Source: an uncultured Collinsella sp.
GTDB taxonomy: Bacteria > Actinomycetota > Coriobacteriia > Coriobacteriales > Coriobacteriaceae
Length of the DNA: 64,000 nucleotides
Assembly (NCBI GenBank): GCA_900756945.1
Contig: CAAELZ010000034.1
Span: forward strand, 6,120 to 70,119
Direction: 5' to 3'
The position numbers and the translations under genes are program-made. Every line of letters begins with the position of its first letter. The stretch's first letter is position 1. Shown piece by piece: positions 8,041 through 16,459 of the stretch. Under the pieces are notes generated by a model. That model did no database searches and was not told where the DNA came from. It saw nothing but the letters and a program-made list of their open reading frames with translations.

Positions 8041-9009
8041 ATGAACGCACACGATCTGATCAAAGAGGCAATTGCCGAGAAGGGCAAGTTCGACAGCGTC
8101 TACTGGATTGCTTGCGGTGGCTCCATGATCGATTTGATCCCGGCTCATGAGCTTCTGCAGCGCGAGGCAACCACCTTCACTTCGTATATCTATACGGCTC
8201 GCGAGTTTGATATCATGCGTCCGCGTCGTCTGGGCGAGAAGTCCCTGGTCATTGCTTGCAGCCACAGTGGCAACACCCCCGAGGTCGTCGAGGGCTGTGA
8301 GATTGCCCTTGCTGCCGGCGCTACGGTGATCGCCCAGACCGACAACGCTGGATCCAAGATTGACTCCGGCAAGTGGACCACGTGGGTCTACCCGTGGGGC
8401 GAGGGCGTGCCGCAGGCCGAGGTCCCCGCTGGCATTTCGCTGTCGCTTGCGGCCGAGCTGCTCGATCAGCAGGAGGGCTACGCCGATCTTGCCGATATGT
8501 ATGCCGGTATTGCTGAGATGGATAAAATTCTTCCTCCGGCACGCGAGAAGGTAAATGCCGAGCTGGGCGATCGCTTTGCCAAGCTTTGCCAGGAGCACGA
8601 GTTCTTCTATATTCTGGGCAGCGGTCCCAACTTTAGCCAGACCTACGGTTTCGCTATCTGCTCTCTTATGGAGATGCAGTGGCAGCACTGCAGCTACATC
8701 CACTCTGCCGAGTACTTCCACGGCCCCTTCGAGGCTACTCAGGATGGCGTTTTTTACTTCCTGCAGATGGGCTCCAGCGAGTGCCGTGCTATGGACGAGC
8801 GCGCCCTAGCGTTCCTTAAGACGCATACCGATACGCTGATGGTGCTTGATGCCAAGGAGTACGGTATGGAAGCCGTGCCGGCGAGCGTCCGTGCCTATCT
8901 GGACCCGGTGCTGTTCTACGCCATGAACTGCGAGCTGCGCGCCGCACGCGGCAAGGTGTTTGATCACGATCCCGATTTCCGCCGCTATATGGGTGTTGTC
9001 GAGTACTAG
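8041..9009 (+). CDS. frlB: SIS-domain deglycase, FrlB-like (Amadori 6-phosphate deglycase)
   Basis: A 322-residue sugar-isomerase (SIS) protein with two SIS modules. SHSGNTPEVVEGCE holds the phosphate-binding serines and ILGSGPNFSQTYGFA the second site. The block CSYIHSAEYFHGPFEA matches the catalytic region of FrlB/GfrF, and the C-terminus HDPDFRRYMGVVEY closely resembles that of E. coli FrlB. FrlB splits fructoselysine 6-phosphate into glucose 6-phosphate and lysine. The 62-base gap before the gene carries an AAAGGA ribosome binding site. The amino-acid part of the true substrate is not predictable. Confidence 0.85.
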   Translation: MNAHDLIKEAIAEKGKFDSVYWIACGGSMIDLIPAHELLQREATTFTSYIYTAREFDIMRPRRLGEKSLVIACSHSGNTPEVVEGCEIALAAGATVIAQTDNAGSKIDSGKWTTWVYPWGEGVPQAEVPAGISLSLAAELLDQQEGYADLADMYAGIAEMDKILPPAREKVNAELGDRFAKLCQEHEFFYILGSGPNFSQTYGFAICSLMEMQWQHCSYIHSAEYFHGPFEATQDGVFYFLQMGSSECRAMDERALAFLKTHTDTLMVLDAKEYGMEAVPASVRAYLDPVLFYAMNCELRAARGKVFDHDPDFRRYMGVVEY

Positions 9010-9023
9010 AAGGGGCAAAGGCC

Positions 9024-9887
9024 ATGGCATTTAACGTTAACGCGCTCGGATTTGGCGACAACGTCGTCGATCGCTACGAGCATATCCACACCATGTATCC
9101 CGGCGGCAATGCAGTGAACTTCGCCGTTTATGCCAAGAAATGCGGTGCCGCACGCTCTGCATACATGGGCATTTTTGGCAATGACGCCGCTGCCGAGCAT
9201 GTCATTGCAAGCCTCGAGGATGAGGGTATCGAGCTTGACAAGTGCGAGCAGATGATTGGCGAGAACGGAGCGGCTCGCGTGACCGTCGTTGACGGTGACC
9301 GTGTCTTCCTTGGCTCCAACGAGGGCGGTATCCGTGGCGATGCGCGCTATGTCCTCGATCGCTTTGACCTTGCGTACATGAAGCAGTTCGATGTGGTTCA
9401 TTCGGGCAACTACTGCTTTACCGAGCGCGAGCTGCCCAAGTTGAAGGCTGCGGGCGTCACGGTCTCTTTTGACTTTTCGGACGACTCCACCGACGAGTAC
9501 TACGAGCAGATTGCGCCCTACGTCGATTTCGCTTTCTTTAGTGCGGCGGATGCCGCGAGCGAGGACGAGATTCGCGAGCGTCTGGCATGGGTGAAGGGTC
9601 TGGGTCCGCGTTTTGTGTCGGCTACGGCGGGCGCCGAGGGCTGCATTGCTTACGACGGCGAGCGTTATTACCGCCAGCTGGCTAAACCGGTAACGGACAT
9701 GAAGGACACCATGGGGGCGGGCGACTCGTTCCTCACCTCGTTTTTGATGTGCTATCTCGATTCCGTCAAGCGTGGTGAGGATGGCGCCGAGGCCATCGAG
9801 CGCGCGCTCGACTTTGCTGCCGGGTTTGCTTCGACCGTGTGCGGCATGGAAGGTTCTTGGGGCCACGGAGCACCAATCGTCGAATAG
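9024..9887 (+). CDS. frlD: PfkB-family kinase, FrlD-like (Amadori product 6-kinase)
   Basis: A 287-residue ribokinase-fold protein. The substrate motif PGGNAVNFAVYAKK near residue 31 and the catalytic block DTMGAGDSFLTSF near residue 231 (anion-hole GAGD with catalytic Asp) are both intact. FSDDSTDEYY and VDFAFFSAADA resemble the corresponding segments of FrlD. It should phosphorylate the 6-hydroxyl of the imported Amadori compound, producing the FrlB substrate. It is 14 bases downstream of frlB and is followed by a hairpin that divides the cluster in two. Confidence 0.85.
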   Translation: MAFNVNALGFGDNVVDRYEHIHTMYPGGNAVNFAVYAKKCGAARSAYMGIFGNDAAAEHVIASLEDEGIELDKCEQMIGENGAARVTVVDGDRVFLGSNEGGIRGDARYVLDRFDLAYMKQFDVVHSGNYCFTERELPKLKAAGVTVSFDFSDDSTDEYYEQIAPYVDFAFFSAADAASEDEIRERLAWVKGLGPRFVSATAGAEGCIAYDGERYYRQLAKPVTDMKDTMGAGDSFLTSFLMCYLDSVKRGEDGAEAIERALDFAAGFASTVCGMEGSWGHGAPIVE

Positions 9888-9957
9888 CTTAAGAAAGCGT
9901 ACGGCGGTCTGGCTATGAGGCCTTGGACAGCCGATGCAAAACAATAAGCGAAACGCG

Positions 9958-9995
9958 AAAAGGGGGCTCGCCATGTGGTGGGTCCCCTTTTGAAC
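9958..9995 (+). terminator. Hairpin splitting the catabolic cluster (terminator or attenuator)
   Basis: A 15-bp stem with some G-U pairs (arms 9958-9972 and 9977-9991) ends in CCCCTTTT. It lies 70 bases after frlD and 13 bases before the next start codon, so it probably lowers expression of the distal half of the cluster. Confidence 0.6.
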
Positions 9996-10008
9996 ATTGG
10001 AGAAGAGT

Positions 10009-10809
10009 ATGGGTATTAAAGCGTGTGCGGCTGGTTTTTGCTGTGCGGACGTCTATCAAAACATCGGCGTGTTCTATCCGACTGGTAATGGCATTGACTG
10101 GGGTATCCATCTTGCAAGAATGGGCGTTTCGGTATCCGCCGTGTCGGTTGTCGGCAAGGACGAGTACGGAGACAAGATGAGAGAGGCGCTGGCCGCCGAG
10201 GGGTTCGATATCTCACATCTGCGGGTGGAGGATGGTGACACCTCGGTGATGCTCATGGCATTGAAAGACGGCGTCGATCGCGTGCATCTCGAGGCAATCG
10301 ATGGCGTAATGGAGACATATCGACCGAATGAAGACGACCGGGCGTTTATCCTTGAGCATGACATCATTCATACCGACCTGTTTGGCAATTGTTTGGACCT
10401 CCTGCCCGAGTGGCATGATGCGGGCAAGACGGTGGTTATGGACTTCTCGGTGTTCAGCCAGGATCCCGAATATGCATGTGAGGCTCTTTTTCCTTACGTA
10501 GACTATGCGTTTATGTCGTTTGAAGAGGACACTCCGGAGCTGCGAGACTGGGTACGCCACGTGCAGGAATTGGGACCGCGCGTTGCGGTTGCCACGCTTG
10601 GCGAGAAGGGAAGCATTGCCTATGACGGTGAGCGCTTCTATGAGTGCGGGATCGTACCGGCGGAGAAGGTCGTTAATACCGTGGGTGCCGGCGACTCGTA
10701 TATTGCCGGGTTTACCAAGGGCGTGATCGATGGCCTTGATATTCCGGCGTGTATGAAGGCGGGCGCTGAGCAGTCGTCCCGAGTGATTGGTTCGTTTGAG
10801 CCGTACTAG
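10009..10809 (+). CDS. Second PfkB-family carbohydrate kinase
   Basis: A 266-residue ribokinase-fold kinase, about as similar to FrlD as is its upstream paralogue. It has PTGNGIDWGIHLARMG (substrate side), GKDEYGDKMREAL, and the catalytic NTVGAGDSYIAGFTKG with the GAGD anion hole and base. In place of the paralogue's GGNAVN motif it has TGNGID, so its sugar site probably differs. GGAGAAGAG precedes ATG 10009, preferred over a TTG 12 bases earlier. A second kinase suggests that the cluster handles two related substrates or a second phosphorylated intermediate (inference). Confidence 0.85.
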   Translation: MGIKACAAGFCCADVYQNIGVFYPTGNGIDWGIHLARMGVSVSAVSVVGKDEYGDKMREALAAEGFDISHLRVEDGDTSVMLMALKDGVDRVHLEAIDGVMETYRPNEDDRAFILEHDIIHTDLFGNCLDLLPEWHDAGKTVVMDFSVFSQDPEYACEALFPYVDYAFMSFEEDTPELRDWVRHVQELGPRVAVATLGEKGSIAYDGERFYECGIVPAEKVVNTVGAGDSYIAGFTKGVIDGLDIPACMKAGAEQSSRVIGSFEPY

Positions 10810-10836
10810 GGTCAAATGCCTGGAAAGGAGTACGAA

Positions 10837-11697
10837 ATGGTTATCGACATGTTGGTTCAGCCCATGCTCTACAGCGAGATCTGTACGCCGGGTGATGAGC
10901 CTGATGGATTCGGTTTTTGGTCACGAGAATTTGGTATGGGGCATATGGGCCCCATGGATTGGGATGAGCTTCAAGTCGAGATGGACGTCTGCGATGTGCA
11001 GAAGAGCGTGCTCATGCCGCTCGATGTAACCACGGCATGCGGAGGGCATTTTGGCACCAATGACCAGATTGCCATGCTGGTTGCCGCGCATCCCGATCGT
11101 CTGTGGGGATTTGCGAGCGTAGATCCGCAGGTGAGCGGCGCCGCAGGCGAATTGGAGCGCGCCTTTACCGAGTTGGGGGCAAAGGGGCTTTGCCTGCATC
11201 CGGCAAAGCAGGGTTTTGCCCCCGATGATGCTGTGGCCGAGCCGCTTTATGAGCTGTGCGAGCGTTATAACAAGCCGGTGGTTTTCCATGCCGGTATGTC
11301 TTGGGAACCGGGTGCAGAGCTCTCGCGCAGTAACCCGCTTGCATTTGAGCACACAATCGCAACGCATCCAAATGTGCACTTTTGTTTAACCCACTTTGGC
11401 TGGCCCTGGGTGCGCGAGACCGTGGCGATGCTGCTCAAGTATCCCAACTGCTACGCGGACACCTCTATCACTTACATCGATTCGCCCGAGGAGATGATGC
11501 AGCGTCTTTTCACGGTCGATATGGGGCCACTGTGGTATGAGCGCGCGCTATCGCATCAAGTGATGTTCGCCAGCAATACGCCGCGCTTCCGTGCGTTCAA
11601 ACTCAAGCGGGCGCTCGATACCGTGTCCATGCGCGATGATGCGCGAGAAAGGCTCTACTGGGGTAATGCCCTGCGTTTTCTTGAAGGGGATGAGTGA
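10837..11697 (+). CDS. Amidohydrolase_2-fold protein lacking key metal ligands
   Basis: A 286-residue protein of the ACMSD/amidohydrolase_2 (PF04909-like) fold: a TIM barrel with KGLCLHPAKQGF, KPVVFHAGMSWEPG, HFCLTHFGWPWV and a C-terminal GNALRFL. Active members start with IDxHxH and end with a G-S/T-D-P aspartate; here these read IDMLVQ and FASNTPR, so the HxH pair and the Asp are both gone while the middle histidines remain. It may be a pseudo-enzyme, or may use one metal or none. ATG 10837 is chosen for the AAGGAG box. The stop codon lies just before the next gene's start, implying co-translation. Confidence 0.8.
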   Translation: MVIDMLVQPMLYSEICTPGDEPDGFGFWSREFGMGHMGPMDWDELQVEMDVCDVQKSVLMPLDVTTACGGHFGTNDQIAMLVAAHPDRLWGFASVDPQVSGAAGELERAFTELGAKGLCLHPAKQGFAPDDAVAEPLYELCERYNKPVVFHAGMSWEPGAELSRSNPLAFEHTIATHPNVHFCLTHFGWPWVRETVAMLLKYPNCYADTSITYIDSPEEMMQRLFTVDMGPLWYERALSHQVMFASNTPRFRAFKLKRALDTVSMRDDARERLYWGNALRFLEGDE

Positions 11698-11699
11698 AC

Positions 11700-12128
11700 A
11701 TGGTGACGCTCGAGATATTGAGCTATCTCTCGACTGCTCCGGACCAGTTCATCGATATTACCGAAGACGTGCACGCCGCCGTCGAACGCAGCTCGGTGAC
11801 GAATGGCTTGGCAGCGATTATTTTGTCGCATACGACCTGTGGAATCGTGGTAAACGAGGGGCTGCCCTGCGTGGAGGCGGATCTTATGGAGACGCTTGAT
11901 CGCATCGCCCCACTCGATGCCCCCTATGCGCATGCACACTTCCTGCCGAGCTATGGAGCCACCGGCAACAACTCCTGTGGGCATATCAAGAGCATGATTT
12001 GTGGAAACAGCTGCTTCTTTCCCGTCCAAGATGGCCATATCGTGTGCGGAGGTGCCCAGAACATCTATCTTGCGGAGTTTGACGGTCCGCAGAAGCGAAA
12101 AGTGTACGTCGAGGTGTTGGGGGAGTAA
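11700..12128 (+). CDS. YjbQ/UPF0047 family protein
   Basis: A 142-residue single-domain protein of the UPF0047 (YjbQ) family, annotated in databases as a secondary thiamine-phosphate synthase on the basis of weak activity. Conserved family blocks are LSHTTCGIVVNEG (residues about 39-51), a HAHFLPS histidine pair, NNSCGHIKSMICGNS and IYLAEFDGP. The physiological role is unknown. YjbQ genes often travel with sugar-phosphate catabolic genes, as here. It starts two bases after the preceding stop (ATG 11700); a GTG six bases upstream in frame is an alternative. Confidence 0.85.
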   Translation: MVTLEILSYLSTAPDQFIDITEDVHAAVERSSVTNGLAAIILSHTTCGIVVNEGLPCVEADLMETLDRIAPLDAPYAHAHFLPSYGATGNNSCGHIKSMICGNSCFFPVQDGHIVCGGAQNIYLAEFDGPQKRKVYVEVLGE

Positions 12129-12161
12129 CGTCCCTGCAATAGCCCTATGAAGGAGCACGTT

Positions 12162-12971
12162 ATGTCGTTTCTAACTTCGATGTTCAAGACCGAAAAGCCG
12201 GTTATCGGAATGCTGCACCTGCGTCCTCTGCCGGGCGATCCACTGTTTTATCCGGGTGGAATCGTATCGCAGGTCGTGGAAGCCGCCAAGCGCGATCTCG
12301 AAGCGTTGCAGCAGGGCGGTGTCGATGGCATTTTGATTACCAATGAGCTCTCGATGCCCTATGAGCAGCACGTTTCTCCCTCAACCCTTGCATCGATGGG
12401 CTATGTAATCGGGGCTCTGTCCCATGATTTGTCGACCCCTTGGGGAGCTGAGGCTATTTACGATGGTGATGCCACAATCGAGCTGTGCGCTGCCGTCGAT
12501 GCGCAGTTCACGCGCTGCAATTTTTGCGGTGCCTGGGCCGGTGATCTCGGGCTGATTAACCGAGATTTCGCGCACACCATGCGTCGCAAGGCGGCGCTGC
12601 GCTTGGACGACCTCAAGCTTTTTCACTTCATCACGAGCGAGGGGGAGGTTTATCTCAACGACCGCACGACTGCGGACATTGCCGATTCACTTCTCTTTAA
12701 TTGCCTACCGGATGCGATGGTCATCGGCGGTTCGGCTGCCGGTCGTGGCGCTTCGGGCGAGCTTGCCGATGGGGTCCGCGAGCGTGTTGGCGAAGTGCCT
12801 GTGGTATGTGGCACCGGTTGTCGCGAAAATACCGTGGCTGACGTATTTGCTCACTACGATGGCGCGTTTGTCGGCACGTGCTTAAAGCGCGACGGAAAGC
12901 TGGATGCCCCGGTTGATGTTGAGCGGGTAGTTCGTTTTATGGCTGCCGCTCGTACGGCGCGGGGGGAGTAG
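12162..12971 (+). CDS. BtpA/SgcQ family TIM-barrel protein
   Basis: A 269-residue protein of the BtpA/SgcQ family (PF03437). The start VIGMLHLRPLPGDPLFYP and the segments GGVDGILITNE, DGDATIELCAAVDAQFTRCN and AMVIGGSAAGRGAS are characteristic. BtpA was named for photosystem I biogenesis, while SgcQ belongs to an enterobacterial sugar cluster; no reaction is established for the family. The phosphate-binding GGSAAG loop suggests a phosphorylated ligand. ATG 12162 is chosen because AAGGAG sits 6 bases upstream; a further ATG 15 bases 5' is less likely. Confidence 0.85.
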   Translation: MSFLTSMFKTEKPVIGMLHLRPLPGDPLFYPGGIVSQVVEAAKRDLEALQQGGVDGILITNELSMPYEQHVSPSTLASMGYVIGALSHDLSTPWGAEAIYDGDATIELCAAVDAQFTRCNFCGAWAGDLGLINRDFAHTMRRKAALRLDDLKLFHFITSEGEVYLNDRTTADIADSLLFNCLPDAMVIGGSAAGRGASGELADGVRERVGEVPVVCGTGCRENTVADVFAHYDGAFVGTCLKRDGKLDAPVDVERVVRFMAAARTARGE

Positions 12972-12977
12972 GCACCT

Positions 12978-14495
12978 ATGGCGTTTTATCTGGGTATTGA
13001 TATTGGGACAAGCGCCTCTAAAGGCGTTTTAATCGATGATCGATGCAACATCGTTTGCCAGGCCTCTTGTGGACACGAGACGGACAACCCACGTGATGGA
13101 TGGTACCAGCATGATGCGGAGGCAGTTTGGTGGGGCGATTTTTGCCGCTTGTCGCGCGAGCTGGTGGTGCGATCGGGGGTTAACGCGGCGCAGATCGGAT
13201 GCGTCGGCCTTTCCGCATTGGGTTGCGACTGCGTGCCGGTCGATACCGAGTGCAACGCGCTGGCGCCCGCGATTTTGTACGGAGTCGATGCACGTTCGAA
13301 GCCGCAGATTGACGAGCTTCTTTCCGAATATGGGTCAGATCGCGCACGCGAGCTTTTCGGGCACGATCCCTGTTCGTCAGATATTGCTCCCAAGATCTTG
13401 TGGTTTAAGGAGAATATGCCCGAGGTGCACGAACGTGCTGCGAAGTTCCTGACGGCGTCATCGTTTCTGTGCGCGAAGTTGACGGGGCGTTTTACGGTGG
13501 ACCGTTATTTGGCGGAGGATTTTCTTCCCCTATACGATCGCTACACTTGGAAGGTTGATGCTCGGGAATGTGCTCGTTTCTGCCGGCCTGACCAGCTGGC
13601 GGAGGTAATGTCGGCTACCGATATTGCCGGGGTGATTACGCAGCGTGCGGCTGAGGCGACGGGGCTCGTGGCGGGGACACCTGTCTTGGTGGGAACGGGC
13701 GACTCTGGTGCCGAGGCCATTTCGACGGGTGTATTCCGTCCCGGCGATATGATGGTTCAGTTGGGGAGCACGGCGTATTTCATCTACTTAGCTGATCATA
13801 TGGTCGATGATGCCCGCCTGTGGCCAGGGACGTTTATCATTCCCGGAACTTACGGGATTTGCGCGGGGACCAATACGGCGGGTGCACTCACATCGTGGTT
13901 ACGCCAAGAGCTGTATCGCGACGCCGTAGAGGCCGAGGGCCACGGTGGCCACGATGCATATTCGGTTATGGCGCATGATGCCGCCGATGTGGCGCCGGGT
14001 GCCGATGGGCTCCTGTGTCTGCCGTACTTTGCGGGGGAGCGTACCCCGCTCAATGATCCCGAGGCGCGTGGCGTCTTCTTTGGCCTGACCGGAAGGCATA
14101 CGCGAGCCCATATGGTTCGCGCCGCCTTGGAAGGCGTCGCGTATACCGTTGCATCCCATGTCGACATTATCGAGCGAGAGCATGGACTGCCAATTGGGCG
14201 CATTATGCTTGTCGGAGGTGGAACCAAGAATCCAGTTTGGATGCAAGCTATCGCCGACGTATGCGGGCGCGAGGTCTCGGTTGCCAAGGTTACGGTGGGC
14301 GCATGCTTCGGTGATGCCATCATGGCAGCTCTCGCAGGTGGCGCCTATGCATCATGGGATGAACTCGCCCGAGTCCTTGGCGTTGCGCAAACAATCGTGC
14401 CCGATATGGCTGCCCACGAGTTATATGCGTCGCGTCGTCATATCTTTGACGAATTGTATGCACGCAACCGTGATCTCATGCACGAATTGGTGTAA
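12978..14495 (+). CDS. FGGY-family carbohydrate kinase (xylulokinase-like)
   Basis: A 505-residue sugar kinase of the ASKHA superfamily, last gene of the cluster and six bases after the SgcQ-like gene. The ATP-phosphate loop DIGTSASKGVLID is at the N-terminus. The middle has DGWYQHDAEAVWW, and the C-terminal domain has the GTGDSGAEA loop, LPYFAGERTPLNDPEARG and the adenosine motif VGGGTKNPVWMQ. Length and motifs agree with xylulokinase/ribulokinase/AI-2 kinase relatives; the substrate is not resolved. Together with two PfkB kinases it gives three sugar kinases in one cluster. Confidence 0.88.
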   Translation: MAFYLGIDIGTSASKGVLIDDRCNIVCQASCGHETDNPRDGWYQHDAEAVWWGDFCRLSRELVVRSGVNAAQIGCVGLSALGCDCVPVDTECNALAPAILYGVDARSKPQIDELLSEYGSDRARELFGHDPCSSDIAPKILWFKENMPEVHERAAKFLTASSFLCAKLTGRFTVDRYLAEDFLPLYDRYTWKVDARECARFCRPDQLAEVMSATDIAGVITQRAAEATGLVAGTPVLVGTGDSGAEAISTGVFRPGDMMVQLGSTAYFIYLADHMVDDARLWPGTFIIPGTYGICAGTNTAGALTSWLRQELYRDAVEAEGHGGHDAYSVMAHDAADVAPGADGLLCLPYFAGERTPLNDPEARGVFFGLTGRHTRAHMVRAALEGVAYTVASHVDIIEREHGLPIGRIMLVGGGTKNPVWMQAIADVCGREVSVAKVTVGACFGDAIMAALAGGAYASWDELARVLGVAQTIVPDMAAHELYASRRHIFDELYARNRDLMHELV

Positions 14496-14522
14496 TGCTG
14501 CCGAATTGTACTGCCTACCAAT

Positions 14523-14562
14523 AGGGACTGCGTTGTGCGATTCGCATGTCCCTTGGCATTTT
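14523..14562. terminator. Weak hairpin between convergent FGGY kinase and tatD
   Basis: AGGGAC at 14523-14528 pairs with GTCCCT, and a second block TGCG/CGCA extends the stem with a bulge. A short TTTT follows. It is the only termination-like structure between the two convergent genes. Confidence 0.35.
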
Positions 14563-14574
14563 CGCCCACAGGGG

Positions 14575-15357
14575 TTAGCGAAGGTCAAATACAGAGCGCG
14601 CATTTGCTAAAACTGCCGTCTCAATGTGCTTCGCGTCGCAGTTTTTGAGCGAGGCGATGCGTCCTGAGGCTCTTGTGAGCGATCTGATGAGCGATTGCGC
14701 GCTTGTTTCTGTGTTTGGCTCGGCCGGCGCATCGGTCTCGAGCAGTAGACGGTCGAGTGGAATCTGTCGGGCGTATTCGCGTCCACGTTTAGACGCAAGC
14801 ATGCGTTCGTTGACGGAAAAACTACAGCCCGCATTACGCGCGCGGGCGAGTTCGTCCGAAGTGCCGCTAAACCAGTGGAAGATGATAGCGGGGGAGTCGG
14901 AGTTTGGGATGAGTAGTCCATGCGATTCGAGGACGTCCAGTACGGCTCCTGCCGAACGAACGGCGTGAATTGATATCACACGCCCGACAAGAGGATGCTG
15001 CACGAGCGCATCGCAGAGCCGGTCAAGCGCCTGTATTTGTAGCGGCTCGCTTCCTGCAAAGCGTGCGGAAAAGTCGAGTCCCACCTCGCCGATGTAGCGC
15101 TCTTGGGCAGCAACTTCGCAAAGCAGATCGACTTCGGCAGGACCGCAGCGGCCGTCGGCGAGCCACCAGGGGTGGAGCCCAACGCCAGCGATGATGCCTG
15201 GTAGGCGACGGGCGCGCTCGTTTGCGGCCGAAAAGTCGCGTGGGTCGACCCCGCAGTCAAAGAGCCCCAGACCCAACGCCGCCGACTCACTGGCTGCAGC
15301 ATCGGGGCCGAGCATCAAATCAAGATGACAATGCGTGTCAAAGAATTGCGGTTCCAT
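14575..15357 (-). CDS. tatD: TatD family metal-dependent hydrolase
   Basis: A 260-residue TIM-barrel hydrolase of the TatD DNase family. All metal ligands are visible: FFDTHCHLDL (HxH), IGEVGLDFS (Glu), the histidines in ISIHAV and IIFHWFSG, and LLETDAPAEP (Asp). Family members are 3'-5' exonucleases or D-aminoacyl-tRNA deacylase-like hydrolases acting in the cytosol. It is followed by little intergenic space and lies 14 bases downstream of tcdA, so the two are probably co-transcribed. Confidence 0.9.
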   Translation of the reverse strand: MEPQFFDTHCHLDLMLGPDAAASESAALGLGLFDCGVDPRDFSAANERARRLPGIIAGVGLHPWWLADGRCGPAEVDLLCEVAAQERYIGEVGLDFSARFAGSEPLQIQALDRLCDALVQHPLVGRVISIHAVRSAGAVLDVLESHGLLIPNSDSPAIIFHWFSGTSDELARARNAGCSFSVNERMLASKRGREYARQIPLDRLLLETDAPAEPNTETSAQSLIRSLTRASGRIASLKNCDAKHIETAVLANARSVFDLR

Positions 15358-15371
15358 CGCAGGACATTCTG

Positions 15372-16166
15372 CTAGTCCAGGCGCTGGCCATCGGCGCGTA
15401 CGCGCTCGGTGCCGCGCCCACTGATCTGGCGGATAACCTCGCCGGCAATCATCTGGCCCATGATGGGCGGCATAAAGCTGGCAGTGCCCAACTCGGTACG
15501 CTCGTGGATGTTGGAAGGGTCGCGGGGCTGGGTCTTAACCGATTCCTCGCAGCTAAATAGAACACGCAGGCTCTTGATTCCGCGCTTCTTACATTCTTTG
15601 CGCATGATGCGGCTCATGGGGTCACGTACCGTATCGAAAATGTCGGCAAAGCGGAGGCACTCGGGATGGAGTTTGTTGGCCCCGCCCATGGAGCTAACCA
15701 AACGAATGTCGCGGTCCTGAGCATATTTGGCAATGGTGAGCTTGGCCGAGATGGTGTCGATGGCGTCGACGACGTAGTCGAGCTTGCCGTCCGTCTGCTC
15801 CAAAACGCTTGCGAAGAAATCATCGATGTTGTCGCTCAGCAAGTATTCAGTTCGCTTGATGACGATGGCGGCGGGATTGATGTCGTGGATCATGGCTTCC
15901 ATCACGTCAACCTTGCGCTTGCCGACGGTGCTGTGAAAGGCGATGGCCTGGCGATTGATATTGCTGGGCGCGATGATGTCCTTGTCCAGAATGACGAAAT
16001 GACCGATACCGCCGCGGGCAAGTGCCTCGCAGCAATTGGAGCCCACGCCTCCGCAGCCGAGCACCAGCACCGTAGCATCGGCGAGCTTATCGAGTGCCTC
16101 GCGGCCCATGATGATCTCGAGCTTGGTGTCGCGTGTCTCGACGAGGGCGGCAGCGGTTTCGGTCAT
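15372..16166 (-). CDS. tcdA: tRNA threonylcarbamoyladenosine dehydratase TcdA
   Basis: A 264-residue E1-like (ThiF/MoeB fold) protein that cyclises the t6A37 modification of tRNA in an ATP-dependent way. Diagnostic features are the nucleotide-binding VLVLGCGGVGSNCCEALARGG at about residue 33, DKDIIAPSNINRQ, KVDVMEAMIHDINP, VVDAIDTISAKL and the C-terminal RTELGTASFMPPIMG. The start 16166 is chosen because GGAGG ends six bases upstream; an ATG at 16172 abuts that box and is less likely. Membrane anchoring helices seen in E. coli TcdA are not evident. Confidence 0.9.
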   Translation of the reverse strand: MTETAAALVETRDTKLEIIMGREALDKLADATVLVLGCGGVGSNCCEALARGGIGHFVILDKDIIAPSNINRQAIAFHSTVGKRKVDVMEAMIHDINPAAIVIKRTEYLLSDNIDDFFASVLEQTDGKLDYVVDAIDTISAKLTIAKYAQDRDIRLVSSMGGANKLHPECLRFADIFDTVRDPMSRIMRKECKKRGIKSLRVLFSCEESVKTQPRDPSNIHERTELGTASFMPPIMGQMIAGEVIRQISGRGTERVRADGQRLD

Positions 16167-16346
16167 AGACATCCTCCGATGGGGAAGCGAATCGTGTTTT
16201 AGCTATTGCCATTATAGGTGTTATCGCGATTCCATTTGAGCCCTTGGGCTTGTTGAAATGGGATCGGGGTTCGCATAAGATGAAGCAGATGGCACCCGTT
16301 GCAGCGGGTTGGCCAACTCCCAAACACGTTTGTAGCGTGAGAAGTG

Positions 16347-16373
16347 GCCGTCTTCGCATTACGCGGAGGCGGC
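16347..16373. other. Hairpin overlapping the stop of the small hydrophobic ORF
   Basis: GCCGTCTTCGC (16347-16357) pairs along its whole length with 16363-16373 in plus-strand RNA, including two G-U pairs; in minus-strand RNA these become two C-A mismatches. Followed by TATTT on the plus strand. Type I toxin loci often end sense and antisense RNAs at such a shared structure, but this is inference. Confidence 0.4.
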
Positions 16374-16459
16374 TATTTCATTCGACCTCCAATGTGGATG
16401 CCGAGCTCCACGGCCGCGATTACAAGCAATAACAACGTCAGGACATCGTCAATACTCAT
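16373..16459 (-). CDS. 28-residue hydrophobic peptide, candidate type I toxin-like membrane protein
   Basis: The peptide begins MSIDDVLTLLLLVIAAVEL and ends in GGRMK: one predicted membrane helix with a short acidic front and a basic tail. An AAGGAG box lies seven bases before the ATG, an optimal arrangement that favours a real gene. Size and pattern resemble the short holin-like toxins of type I toxin-antitoxin loci and other tiny membrane proteins. It sits in the 459-base gap between tcdA and the ArsR gene, where no larger gene is supported. No antitoxin RNA promoter was identified with confidence. Confidence 0.5.
   Translation of the reverse strand: MSIDDVLTLLLLVIAAVELGIHIGGRMK

Noticed and set aside
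16244..16432. A 62-codon plus-strand frame between tcdA and the ArsR gene
   Set aside because: No ribosome binding site or recognisable domain; it crosses the hairpin and runs antisense to the better-supported small hydrophobic peptide.
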